DNA of 64,000 nt from Reticulascus tulasneorum. Its lineage: Eukaryota > Ascomycota > Sordariomycetes > Glomerellales > Reticulascaceae. Where the stretch lies: positions 1,612,001-1,676,000 of the forward strand of contig LSAX01000002.1 of assembly GCA_001557505.1 (NCBI GenBank). The letters are read 5' to 3'. The translations under genes and the position numbers were made by a program. The notes beneath the pieces are model-generated. The model saw only the letters and a list, made by a program, of their open reading frames with translations. It had not been told where the DNA came from and did not search any database. Positions 34,091-44,669 of this stretch are shown here, one piece after another (the first letter of the stretch is position 1; each line of letters opens with the position of its first letter).

Positions 34091-35252
34091 CCCTATCCAG
34101 TCCGATCTACAGCTTCTCGCCTCTGTCGGAAAACCAATCTCACTCCAAGGGTTCAAGTGTCCTCCGCTCTAAGATGCTGCTCTGAAGGATCATCACAAAC
34201 GCGATTTGGCATTCTCGTGCTCATAACCCAAGACTGTCCACACAGCGCAAACATCTTCACCTTCTCCCAAATCGCCAACGTGCGCAACCGGCTCGAGTGC
34301 CGGACTTGCGCCTAGGAGCTCGAAATGGCTGTGACATTCTTCTCGCACCGCGAGTTCCAGCGCAAGGAGCGGGAGGATGTCTTGGGCATGACGTGTGAAA
34401 ACCGATGGAGAGACTAAACGATCTCCATACACTTACACCAGAATCGAAGTGGCGGGCCCCACTTTACTTCACGTCGGGTCTAGATCCCCTGCACAAGCTC
34501 AAGGGTGTCCAAACTTATTGCAATTCAATGCGACTTTCACTTAAACCCATGTTCGTCATCCAGTGGCTCGCGACGTCAATGATGTTTTAGTTTTTACGCG
34601 CGAAGGTATTAAAAGAACAGATCCTGCAAGTCATTTTGTGGAGCTTGGCAGGACCTGATTGCTGTTCGAAGTATTCTACTGGCCAGTATCAGTTGCGGCC
34701 AAGAAGCTGGGGGGCAAACGGCGCCTACGTCCCTTCAAGTATGTGCAGCCTTCTCATCTGGTCTCTTGGTGTGTGGCCAGCAATACGGGTGTTGGGGGTT
34801 ATGCTCAAATTCGCAAAACCTCGAATCGCGAAACTCCAGGCAGAACCAGCGCCAAATCAGAGAATCCATCGCATTATAATTGCTTATCACTCCCAATTTT
34901 CTGCAGCTTAGGGCCAACTTCCCACATCAGAGCAACTGAAGCTGTCTTCACAAGCCAACCCTTTGCAAAACTATGCCTAGTTAGCAAATCCAAGTTTTAA
35001 TAGACGGCCCCTTGTCTGGCGTCTAGGTTGCCCACTCGGCGAAGTCTGAACTGCAGCATCGATCAGCCTTTACACAGTCTTCGAACCAGCTCACTGGCTC
35101 TTATTAACGCCTTGTCTTGGTCATTTCCACCTGTATGGACCATCAGTATCCGTTCATCTGCGTTGACAGCCACTTTCTCTTTGTTAGCACAAATACACTA
35201 TCTCAGATGATATCTCTTCGCTCTTGGCTCCCCCTGCCTTACATATGCCATC
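34091..35252. other. 1.2-kb gene-poor stretch
   Basis: No supported gene. It includes overlapping open frames around 34193-34432 without recognisable features and the presumed promoter of the Myb-domain gene. Confidence 0.45.
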
Positions 35253-38236
35253 ATGCCGAAACTTAGAAGAGGGCACAACCGCTACAGCAACCCGATGCCA
35301 GCCACTCTTCTTCCTGCATCGACGTCTGAAATAGCCTACAGCACCCGCCATAATATATCTCAAATATGCCAGGCTCCACCTCTGTCCTCAAGTTCTACGT
35401 ACACGCAGCCAGAACACAGCCATCAGGATGCTTTGGCGTCGGCACAAACCGGTATCGCATCAGGCCCCCTCGAGACTCGCCACCGGTCCTCCTCAGGTGC
35501 TTGGAGTCCACAAGATGACCAGACTCTGCTCTCTGCTCGAGCTCAGGGCATAAACTGGGGTCAAATTCAGATGAGCTTCTTCGCCAACAAGACCCCGAAT
35601 GCGTGCCGAAAGAGACATGAGAGGCTGATGGAGCGCAAAGGAGCGGATGATTGGGACATCCGCAAGCTCGAACGCCTAGCGAAAGAGTATATGGGCATGA
35701 GGAAAGAGATGTGGTCTGGTCTGGCTGCCCGAACTGGAGAGCGGTGGAATGTCGTTGAATCTAAGGTACGTAGTCGTGGTAGTGCTATATCTGTGTAATT
35801 GCTAATTTCCACAGTGTATGTCCAACGGACTAAAGAATATACAAAGCGCAGCTCGTGCCGCGGCAAGGCGGGAGCGTATGGAGTCTGGTTCGGCCCTCCC
35901 ACCCTCGTATGATGATGATAGTGGAGTTAGCGGAATCGGAATGACACCAATTGGCGAGCTTGATAGTGGTTATGGTGGCAGCATTAGGAATTATCCATCG
36001 GGGAAATCGCATACATCAAGTTCATCGATCTACGATATACCTCATAACACGAATAGCCTCTACATGCCAAGGTACACATACGGCACGAAAAGCCTCTACC
36101 AGCCATGTCACATATTCAATGATGCTACTTCTTTGCAGCTATCTTCGCCCATCAATCTTCCTTCTATCTCTCAATTAGACGCTCGAATACAAAATCTTGA
36201 CGCTATTATAACCAGAAGTGATGACATCGACATTGTTATGCAAGAGGACGATCCTACGCGAATGTTTGTCACTAGCCAGAATACTCAAAACCAAACAGCA
36301 TCAGGGCCGGCAGAATCCCGAGTAACTTTGCCATGCAATATTATCGGTTCGACAATGCCGAGCCCGGGGACTACTGAACTGCGTGCGCCTTGGACGGTTC
36401 AAGTTACCGTACTACCTTTGGCATCTCAAGAATTCCCTTTTCGGAAAGAATCGGCAGCACACTTCCGTTGCCTTTCTAGAGGACTTGAGAAACTGGTGTC
36501 CTTTCCCGGCGAGGATTGCAACGCAGCTTTAGTCCATAAAACCCTAACGGAGGCCTTCGGACACGTTCTGAATGGTCGAAATTGGGTACCGCTACGAGTT
36601 GATCCTTGGATAGGAGAGTCTCGTGAGCGGAGCGACGTTCCAAGATTATCACAACTCCCCACTGGCTTGATAGATTGCGAGTATGAGGCTGCCTTCCTTA
36701 GAAAGCTCGTCCAGACTGAGATTGACACAACGGGAGATGTGAACTGTCATCTCTACATTGCCTTGCGGCACGGACTTCTGTCTTGGCCATTTCTACGCCA
36801 AGTTCCCCAAATTATAGAAGGCTTTGAATGGGCGTGGGACTATGTTGCTGAACTTGATGGGGATGGAAATTTGGGTGTCATATCGTCTAATGCCTCGGCT
36901 CATGCGGAGAGTCTAGATGCTCGGAAAGAAGCTCTTCCTTCAATGGCTTTTAAGCAGCGGCCTGACGCACCAGGCGATACGAGATCGTCGCTCGGCCGGT
37001 CTAACACTACAAAATCTGCTGCGACCGACCTTGTCTCAGACAAGGACGATAGAAGACAACTCGAACCGGGAGAAACTGAAAAGGAGGCGGGATGCTATGC
37101 GGTTAGCAGAGGAGAATCAAATGCCATGGTAACAGAAAGTATGATCATCTGGAGGAACGCGTCTGAAGATTGCGATATGGATGATGCGCCTGATGATGAA
37201 AACTCTGATGAAGTCACTGGAAGTTCGTCGAACAATGACAACAATGTTTCTCCATACCGTCCAACAGAGATGATACCGAGGAGACCGGGATCAGCTATAG
37301 CAGATACAACGCCACAGAACTCAGATGGTGAAGAGACTGGTTTACAAGACACGCTCATCGCCCCGACCAAAATGCCAGTGAGCGAAAATCAGAGGAATGA
37401 GGCTCGGTTGAGCATAGAAGCAGAGATCCTCGAGACACCGTCTGACTTCTGGGCCGGGGTCGCATGTGTATCGCATCGCGCTGAAAGCAACACTCGGTAT
37501 CCTAAGATCGAACCTCGTGAAGACAATGAGAGCATAGAGGCATCAGCGATTGGAAGTTCTGGTACTTGCACCGAGACAAGAACCGCTTCCAGTCAAGACT
37601 CTTGGGTGAACTCAGACGTCAGGTGTCCTGACTTCGAGCTTAAGAGGAAGAAGAAAGCACTTGTTGACCAGATCGTCAAGTGGTTTGTGGGCTGGTTAGA
37701 TTCCAGACTAGGAACAAGAAACTGCATTGCATCTGGTTCGGAGCCTCAACAGTCAACGTCGGGAAGTCTGTTTGTGAAACAGGGGACCGACTCGAACAAA
37801 CGAAAATCCAGGGACTCCAATAACAATGGTGTCAGCGAAGACGAGGACGGCCGAGAAAAAGACATCGAACAGCCACCGAAAAAAATACCGAAAAACAATT
37901 GGCGCAGAGCCCGAAGGTTTGCCTGCCCATACTTCAAGCGAAACCCCGAAAGATATATGGACCACAGATCCTGTCCCGGCCCTGGTTGGGAAACAGTTCA
38001 CCGCGTTAAGTTGGTAGCACTCATAAGCAGCGAATCGCTAATGCCTCGTTTCTGACGTTTGCAGGGAGCACTTATACCGCCGACACGCTTTACCAAAGTA
38101 TAAATGCCACCGTTGTAGCCAGGTGCTCGACGATGCCCAAGCGCTCATGTCACACCAGCAGGCAGACACCGCTTGTGTGCTGCAAGTAGCCGAACGCGAC
38201 GAAGGCGTTGACGATGATCAAGGCACAGAGGACTGA
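35253..38236 (+). CDS. Myb/SANT and C2H2-like zinc-finger protein, frameshifted 3' end
   Basis: Exons 35253-35765, 35815-38009 and 38065-38236, 959 aa to the first stop. Residues ~82-135 are a Myb/SANT domain (GAWSPQDDQTLLSARAQGINW; helix NACRKRHERLM). A ~500-residue disordered middle follows. The C-terminus has a fungal zinc-finger pair: CPYFKRNPERYMDHRSCPGPGW, then, across intron 2, VKEHLYRRH and CHRCSQVL ... H. In related proteins this is followed by a W-x2-VYxILFP segment. Here that segment is present at 38235-38307 but in another frame (+1), then continues through a good intron into 38374-38987. So the annotated TGA (38234-38236) looks like the result of a one-base change. Likely a nuclear DNA-binding protein of unknown role. 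Confidence 0.75.
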
Positions 38237-38987
38237 ACTTCAGAAATGGATTGACGTATACAAGATTTTATTCCCAGACGATGACCCATCAATGACGCCA
38301 ACGCCATGTGAGTTCCGGGCCGTTTCTGAATTGCGGGTGGCACAATATGGAGGATGAGCTAACGACCAGGCAGATTATGAGTATGACCACCGAGAAGCGG
38401 GAGATTCCACTGTAAATCTGCATGGTACCCATAAGCAGGAGTTGACTGAGTACGAGGAATATCTCCGTCAAGAGCTCCCCCCCCTGCTCCGGCGAGAGCT
38501 GGCGGTCGAGGTCCAAAATGAGTTGGATATCTTCGATGATACAGTCAAAACAAAGGTGATCGACTTGATTCGGAAACTCCAGCTCAGACTCTTGGAGAAT
38601 TATCAAGAATCCCACCCCCAACCGCAACCATCAGCCAATGACCTACCTGATCTGGCTGGGACTCTTGCGCTCGAACATGTTGATAGCAACGCTGACAATC
38701 TTCCTCCATGCGATATTCTAGCTGGCGTTGCATGGGAGGACTTTGGCTGGAGCATTAACCTAGACGTCAATATGCCTCAGTACGGTGTCGGCCAAGATTC
38801 CTTGGACTGTTTCGGTAGTTCGCAGTTTGCACCAGTGCCCATGTTGATGCCCTCTCACCATACCACGGAATCAGGATATGGATCACAGGCTCCGCAAAAT
38901 AGCAAAGAGAATGTGGCCAAGAGTTTCGACGGCCAATCCGACGATCAACAAGCCTCAGTCTGTGGGCCGGCCAATAAGGAGTGTTAG
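38237..38987 (+). pseudogene. frame-shifted C-terminal part of the Myb/zinc-finger gene
   Basis: Open in the +1 frame relative to the preceding exon: LQKWIDVYKILFPDDD, then donor GTGAGT at 38308, branch GCTAACG and acceptor GCAG at 38373, joined in phase to 38374-38987 (YYEYDHREAG ... ending NKEC). The second part is helical (EYLRQELPPLLRRELAVEV) then acidic/Ser-rich. It has no suitable start of its own and its intron is intact, so it was recently part of the upstream gene, or a sequence error separates them. A 43-nt in-phase GT-AG segment (38186-38228) is a third possibility. Confidence 0.6.
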
Positions 38988-39673
38988 AGACGAGTCTCTG
39001 TCAACGGTCGTAGAACGATCACTTCGTGGAAATATTGCAGCCGCTGGGAGGTCGCAAGTGGCATCAGGATATCTAGAAAGTGCGACACTAACTAGACTCA
39101 GTGGTAGAGTTGACTAATATCGGAAATAACCCACGACATCGCCCTTTTGATCGGTACATTATTCTTCCTAAATAGCTACTCGAGTGTTTGTCTTCCATGG
39201 CCGAGTTGATGTAGTCAGGCATCGGGGTGATTGTCACACGCTTCGGCCGACCTCGGCCACGCTCAATAAAATGCGGGCAGGGCTGCTGTAGCATCGTTCT
39301 TGTTCTCGATAGCCATCCACGATAAGTAGCCATCTGAACATCTAGTTGAATATTCAAGTGCTCAAGTGCAATATTCATCGGAGCATAATTTGTGCAATTT
39401 TGGAGAACTTATGCAAAAGCTGAAAGGCAAGCATAAACTTTATTCCGGTCTACCGGGCTGGGCTTCCTGAGAACCCATCCAATCCCGTCCCACCTTTCCT
39501 GTTTTCACTCCGCTTCCCAAGCCACACATTCTTGAATTCTCGTTTGATATTTATACTGGTTACCTTACACATCCATCGCGAAATCAGTCAAAGCATTTAT
39601 CGCATACGACGTATAAGGACCTAAAGACCATCACACCCATCGCGATCCATCACGATCTCGACATTTTCAGAAT
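38988..39673. other. intergenic region with possible gene remnant
   Basis: Upstream flank of the CENP-B-like gene. On the minus strand 39390-39088 is open and protein-like (HLNIQLDVQMATYRGWL ... RGRPKRVTITP ... YINSAMEDKH) but lacks a recognised domain or upstream exon; it may be a fragment of an unrecognised gene. Confidence 0.3.
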
Positions 39674-40774
39674 ATGGCGGACATATCCACCACCCAGAGT
39701 CCAAAGGCTGAACGACATTCTCTGACACTAGATCAGCGTCGCGCCCTGCGACGGTGGGCAAACGCGCAGTCAATCCGACCGAGCCACAAAGCCTGCATAG
39801 AATGGTTCTACAGCCAATACGGCCAGCAAATCTCCCAGTCCACCGTCTCGCATTCACTGTCCCCTAAATATTCTCGTCTTGATGGTGACAACCCGCAGCT
39901 GAGTGGATCGCGCCTCCGTTTCGGTAATTGGCCCGACGTCGAAAAACTAGTTCTATTGTGGTATCAGCAAGTCCAAGCATCAGGCCGACATCCAACGAAC
40001 GAAGAGCTCGGTGAGAAGGCGAAGAGCATATTCACAGCGTTACCGAGATACAAGGATGAACCGCCACCGGAATTCTCGCCTGGCTGGATTCATCGATTCA
40101 AGAAGAGATACGGACTGTTGATCAGGCGGCAGCGGCGGCACGGGGAGGGATCATCGAACCCTGCTGAAGATGTTGGCTACCTAGCTGACTGCGTGCCACG
40201 CTTCATGGTTATCTCATCGGACACGAGTCCGGCAGCCATCAAGGAGTCTGTTCTCCGTGTTGTTGGCGTTGATGCCAGCCTGAACACTTGCGCCCTGGTT
40301 CGAGACGAAGTCATCCGGCGCATCGAACATCCGCCAGAGCAACAGCCACTTGACGCGCTGCCCAACAGTGCCGACAACAGCATGATGTCTACGGGCAGCG
40401 GTGGTGGCAATGATACCACCATGTACGATAATGAGGATCCAGAGGTCGTGCTGCAGAACGCTCTCCGGCAACTACAGCAAGAAGAGGCAGATGCCGAAGC
40501 CAGCGCAGCAGCCGCGCGAGAAGAGCGGGAACAACGAGAACGCGCACAGGGAACGGCGGCAGCAGCTCTGGCCACGCCAGCTATGCGGAGCGCTTCCACC
40601 GCGCGTTTTACGCCGAATGGTGTGCATGAGGACCTGACCCTCACCCCCATTAAGGCGGATGACCATATCTCAGTGCACGATAGACCAGTGCGGTGCCCTT
40701 TCTGTGTCAATCAGCGGATGCTGCGCACCATTAAGGAGGCAGTGGAACATCTGTCTACCCACGTTGTCGTTTGA
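39674..40774 (+). CDS. CENP-B/Abp1-like helix-turn-helix protein, no transposase domain
   Basis: Single exon, 366 aa. Residues ~15-70 form a first HTH (SLTLDQRRALRRWANAQ ... SQSTVSHSLSPKYSRL) like the N-terminal domain of fission-yeast Abp1/CENP-B proteins. Residues ~78-150 form a CENPB/Tc5-type HTH (WPDVEKLVLLWYQQV ... FSPGWIHRFKKRYGL). The DDE nuclease domain of pogo transposases is absent; instead there is a helical region, a Glu/Ala/Arg-rich coiled coil (~255-295), and a C-terminal zinc-finger-like CPFC ... HLSTH. There are no terminal inverted repeats visible nearby. This suggests a host gene derived from a pogo-type transposase, possibly a centromere/ARS-binding or transcription factor. 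Function is inferred from domain type only. Confidence 0.85.
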   Translation: MADISTTQSPKAERHSLTLDQRRALRRWANAQSIRPSHKACIEWFYSQYGQQISQSTVSHSLSPKYSRLDGDNPQLSGSRLRFGNWPDVEKLVLLWYQQVQASGRHPTNEELGEKAKSIFTALPRYKDEPPPEFSPGWIHRFKKRYGLLIRRQRRHGEGSSNPAEDVGYLADCVPRFMVISSDTSPAAIKESVLRVVGVDASLNTCALVRDEVIRRIEHPPEQQPLDALPNSADNSMMSTGSGGGNDTTMYDNEDPEVVLQNALRQLQQEEADAEASAAAAREEREQRERAQGTAAAALATPAMRSASTARFTPNGVHEDLTLTPIKADDHISVHDRPVRCPFCVNQRMLRTIKEAVEHLSTHVVV

Positions 40775-41225
40775 TCGAAGGAGCACGCAACCTTCACAAT
40801 CTGGAGTGTATGGATATTATACTTCACGGAAGTAATGGATGGGGAATTGCGGGGGCTGACGACAGGTCTGCAAGACCTAATATGATGGAAGCAAAGCCGA
40901 TCAAATCTTTAGGTGGACTATTGGTTGGCGTAATGTGTGTGTGTGGTGTGTGTGTAATACCCTTGCTAAGGTAGCTCTCTAATGAATCTATCTCCCCCTG
41001 CCTTAAGGGCAGTTGCTTTTTGCTAGATCACTTTATGTTTCAGTGTCTTTCCGCTGCGATTGTTAGACTCGACCATTGCACTACAATGATAAGCAAACTT
41101 ACGATGTAGGCTGTGTTGTGGACCCCCTGAGCATGCATTTGAAGGCTACTGACTTGTGGAGGTTATGTGTACAGATACAAGAGTTGCTCCCGCGCCATAC
41201 ATACTATACCTTAGGGTCGTGCCCA
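40775..41225. other. convergent intergenic region
   Basis: 451 bp of 3' flanks between the CENP-B-like and lactonase genes. It has a short GT-rich run (40935-40957). Nothing else seen. Confidence 0.5.
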
Positions 41226-42551
41226 TCACCAGATCGGAGAACTCTCAACCTCGGCAAGCTGTATCCGCCATAGCCTTCGACCGGCACAAAGGAATATATC
41301 GCCATGCTTGCCAGGGCAAAAGCTCGCGACTCCGCCTATATCATAGTCAGTATCCGGATCATTCGGGAAGAAAGCTTTTGTCTTACCTGGTACTTCTATC
41401 ACCCCAAGCAAAGACCCGCCCTCACTCCAGACCTCGAGGCCATCCCCGCAGGCAGCCCAGATGTTGCCTTTTTTATCGCACCGAAGATTGTGAGGGACAC
41501 CCTTCCTTGCAAAAGCGAATAAACTTCGGTTCGCTAGAAACACGGACTTATCCTTGCGAATGATGTCGAAGGCGTATATCGATGCTGGGCTGAGTCTTGT
41601 TAGAATCTCAACATGAAAGGGTTTCAGCATGAGTCGAACCGAGATAACAGCTGTGTCCCATCTCCACGACTAGCACCAGCATCTGACACGTATAAGACGT
41701 CCTTCTTGGAGTTGAGTGTAATTCCCATCGGACGGTCGAAGCCGTCCGCCAAAGCTCTGACTTCCCCTGACTTGATGTCATACCGATACACCTGGGGCGG
41801 CAGCTGTGGAGCGTTCCTGTATTCCCCTTCATACCCTATGCTCGGATCAGTAAACCATACCGCATCATCTTCAGAGACGTCCAGCCCATAAGGCGAATTA
41901 AACTCTCGTCCATAGTAATTTGTGACGACGGGCTCAGGTGGTTTCGCGTAAGGCATCCAATACAAGCCGCCAGTGCCTGGGGTTTGCGATCCCTGCGAAC
42001 AATACATAACGCCCTTTCCGAATGACGCTGCACCAGCAGGCATAAGCATGTTTGGCGGAGGTCGCAGCTTCATCCATTCCACCGAGGTGATGTTGCCGTA
42101 CTCATCCTGCTTGATTTTGATCTTCGAGATCAAGATCACCGGCAGCCGCGAGAAGTCTGCGGCCTGCAGGGGCTTGGAAGTAGTGTACAGTTCGCCATGC
42201 TCTGGAACGAACACACACGCAGCGTGAAAAAATGGGTTCTGGGACGACTCGGTGGATGAGAGGAGCAGTGAGTGAGTGGGGTTGCCGCCGATTATTTGCG
42301 AAAGATCAGGATGATACTGCGTGATAGAGGGGCCAGTCTGGCTGGTCAGAGTGATTAGAATCCATCAAAACCAATAAGCGATGGAGCATTGCGCACTTGG
42401 ATGAGATCTGTTGTACTCTTGGTTGCCGCGGCTCGATAATCTACAGACTGATCAGCGTCAGAAGGAGAAGCGTCACGAAACGGTAAAGCTGACGACTCAC
42501 TTGCACAGGTGTCTGGACGACGCTAACTTTGGCGTTTTTGATTGATGTCAT
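41226..42551 (-). CDS. SMP-30/gluconolactonase-like lactonase
   Basis: Proposed exons 42551-42501, 42440-42397, 42341-41640, 41589-41387 and 41335-41226, 369 aa. The third-to-last junctions rebuild RPASIYAFDI and VPGGVASFCPG. Intron 3 could instead start 9 nt upstream (GTTATC), giving TQLPASIYAFD. The two short 5' exons keep phase but rest on splice signals alone. The protein is a six-bladed SMP-30 propeller: FNSPYGLDVSEDDAVWFTDPSIGYEG and DRPMGITLN ... LYVSDAG are family signatures including metal-ligand positions. Fungal members hydrolyse lactones (gluconolactone and related sugar or metabolite lactones). No clear signal peptide. No neighbouring sugar-oxidising enzyme was found. Confidence 0.82.
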
Positions 42552-43931
42552 CTTCCAGAATGCATTCTTCAAACCTGCGAATTGAGAATTTGGCTTGCGT
42601 GACTTGTTGGAGTGAGGTTGCCAGAGCCGGGACTGGATGCAAGCGTCCGGCGCTTGGCGAGCAATATTTGTCGGGATTAGTGCATCAGCACGAATCGATA
42701 TCTAAACGGGCTTTACAACAGCCAATCCCACTTCTGATGGTGAATCCTGCTGCATTATACAATATCAACAAAGGGCACAAAACATAAGGCAATGTCCTTG
42801 TATTATTCAGAAGGGGCATTCTTATTGACGACACGGAGCCGGAACATGTGAGATATGTGTTAATGGCCAAGACTGGCCACTGGATGGATATCAAGACGAT
42901 GCCCTTATATTAGATGAGAATATTACCAACCGCATGCCAACTGCTCCAGTTCTTATCAGGACGCCAGCTTATCTCTGCTAGAGAAGAGGCTCAACACGTC
43001 AAGAAGTCGTTGCCCGAGCCGGACCTAACATTGACATTGAGACGATTACAGCATCGACTGCGAAGTCAATAACGCAGAGAAGAAGAACGGCCAGCTTGAT
43101 GATGAGACATTTGATTTGCCCTGCGTGAAAAGCCACCTCCCACACTGCTGGTCCTGGTCAACAACGCTGCCTGGCAGTACTACAGTCCTCCTGTTCTCCG
43201 AGATCCGGTCAAATCCAGCGTCGCGCGCAACAGCAATATCGCTTCAACCGTAACCGTGACCAAGAACTTTACGGCTCTTCCTCTAAGCATCGAATTGCCG
43301 ATGGTGATCTGACCCCTAGCGCAAGGAAACGTTTGGGGCGACTGGCTTCTTGAACAGTTAGTCGATCGGTCACAGCATGGTTACTCCTGCAGACAATAAA
43401 AGCTCATAGCCCTCCACCACCTCCCTTTTGACAATTGCATAGCCAAAGCATGATTAGACATGCTGGCGCTCCGGATTCAAGTGTGAAGAGGTTGGCAAGG
43501 AGGTAGTTAGGAAGCCCGTTTGGCCGGCTACTCCTAGACATGCAAGACATCACCGAACAGCTTTCGGCAATCGAAAGAATGATTGAAGAACCCAATTGAT
43601 GGAGTGGAAGCTATTTGAGAATGTTAGAGTCTGAGAAAGTCGGAGTCGAACTGGGGCGATTGAGAACATGATCAGCGCAAGATCCAATGTGCCAGAGCCG
43701 GTAGAAACCACCCCTATGATCGAAGTTGGAATCGTGGGCATCACACAATGATTGAGAGACCTTCGCGCATGCATGCTGTTTCACAATACACACATCAACT
43801 CTCCTCACAAACAACGAATCGTGTGTTGGCCAAAAAGGTCTTCGTTCCAATTGAGCCACCCCATATCTATATATGTACATCAGGACAGCGTCCCATTGGC
43901 CATGCTTCGTAACATCGCTCGTCCGACTGAT
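42552..43931. other. 1.4-kb gene-poor stretch
   Basis: No gene supported. A short plus-strand reading near 43150-43320 contains VLVNNAA, reminiscent of a short-chain dehydrogenase, but it is not sustained by further motifs. Confidence 0.45.
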
Positions 43932-44278
43932 TTAGTGTTTCGCCGTCTTCGATTCCGCTTCCGCCTCCTCCATGAATTTCCTACAGTCCGTTAGCGTCTG
44001 GTCTCGGGGAACCGCGGGCTCCAAAATCACTCACTTGATGAAGTCCGCTTCGTCGGGGGTTGACGCGTTAATCGGAGGAGCCTTCTGGGCCTGCTTGCCT
44101 CCGCTGGGGATGGCAGCATACACGGTGCCGAAGAAAGCCGTGAGCACTCCTATGGCTAGCTGTACACGATGTCTGTCAGTCTTCAGGTATGCAATTGGCC
44201 GGAACCAGCAGCGTTCGCGGCGGGACGTACGTAGTGGGAGCCGATTTGGCGACCGGCGATAGTGTACTGCTGAACCAT
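43932..44278 (-). CDS. ATP19: ATP synthase subunit k (Atp19)
   Basis: Three small exons: 44278-44231, 44159-44035 and 43980-43932, 73 aa. The protein begins MVQQYTIAGRQIGSHYLAIG, the conserved start of fungal subunit k, followed by a single membrane helix (LAIGVLTAFFGTVYAA) and a hydrophilic tail ending SKTAKH. Introns are 71 and 54 nt. Subunit k is a small inner-membrane subunit found in dimeric F1Fo ATP synthase and is involved in dimer stability. It is too short to be seen without splicing. It is divergent to the MTFP1 homologue. Confidence 0.9.
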
Positions 44279-44669
44279 TTTGACGATGGGAGAGTGTCGA
44301 ATCTAGAAGAGCTTGGTTGATTCGACGATGTGGCGGCAATTGGACGTTGGATAGGTTCGTAGAAGATGCAGATGTTGAAGCTCCAAATTCAATCCGAAAG
44401 CTACGAAATTTGCGCCTGAGTGTTAAGGCCAGAAAGCCCGCCTGTCCGGTTGCATAGCCGCCACGCTGACTTGGGTCGTGGCTCAAAACCCCCGGGCGCA
44501 TTCGGTACAGTGCGTCACCTTCTGGTTCCTCGGATTACGGTTGTACCCGGCATATCACGCAACCTATTGTCATCCTTCGTTACTCATCGCCTTCTACACA
44601 GCTTGTTATTACCACTCGACCCACGAATTCCGCTTGCTTGGCAACCGCGAACAATATCATCTACTCGAA
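44279..44669. promoter_or_regulatory. divergent ATP19/MTFP1 promoter
   Basis: 391 bp shared by two divergent genes for mitochondrial inner-membrane proteins. It is pyrimidine/GC mixed with no clear TATA box. Coordinated expression is inferred from the arrangement only. Confidence 0.4.

Noticed and set aside
39060..39120. tRNA-like A-box (ACTCAGTGGTAGAGT)
   Set aside because: No B-box, anticodon arm or acceptor pairing within tRNA distance.
43140..43330. Possible short-chain dehydrogenase fragment (VLVNNAA)
   Set aside because: Only one motif matches; no cofactor loop or YxxxK motif in any frame nearby.
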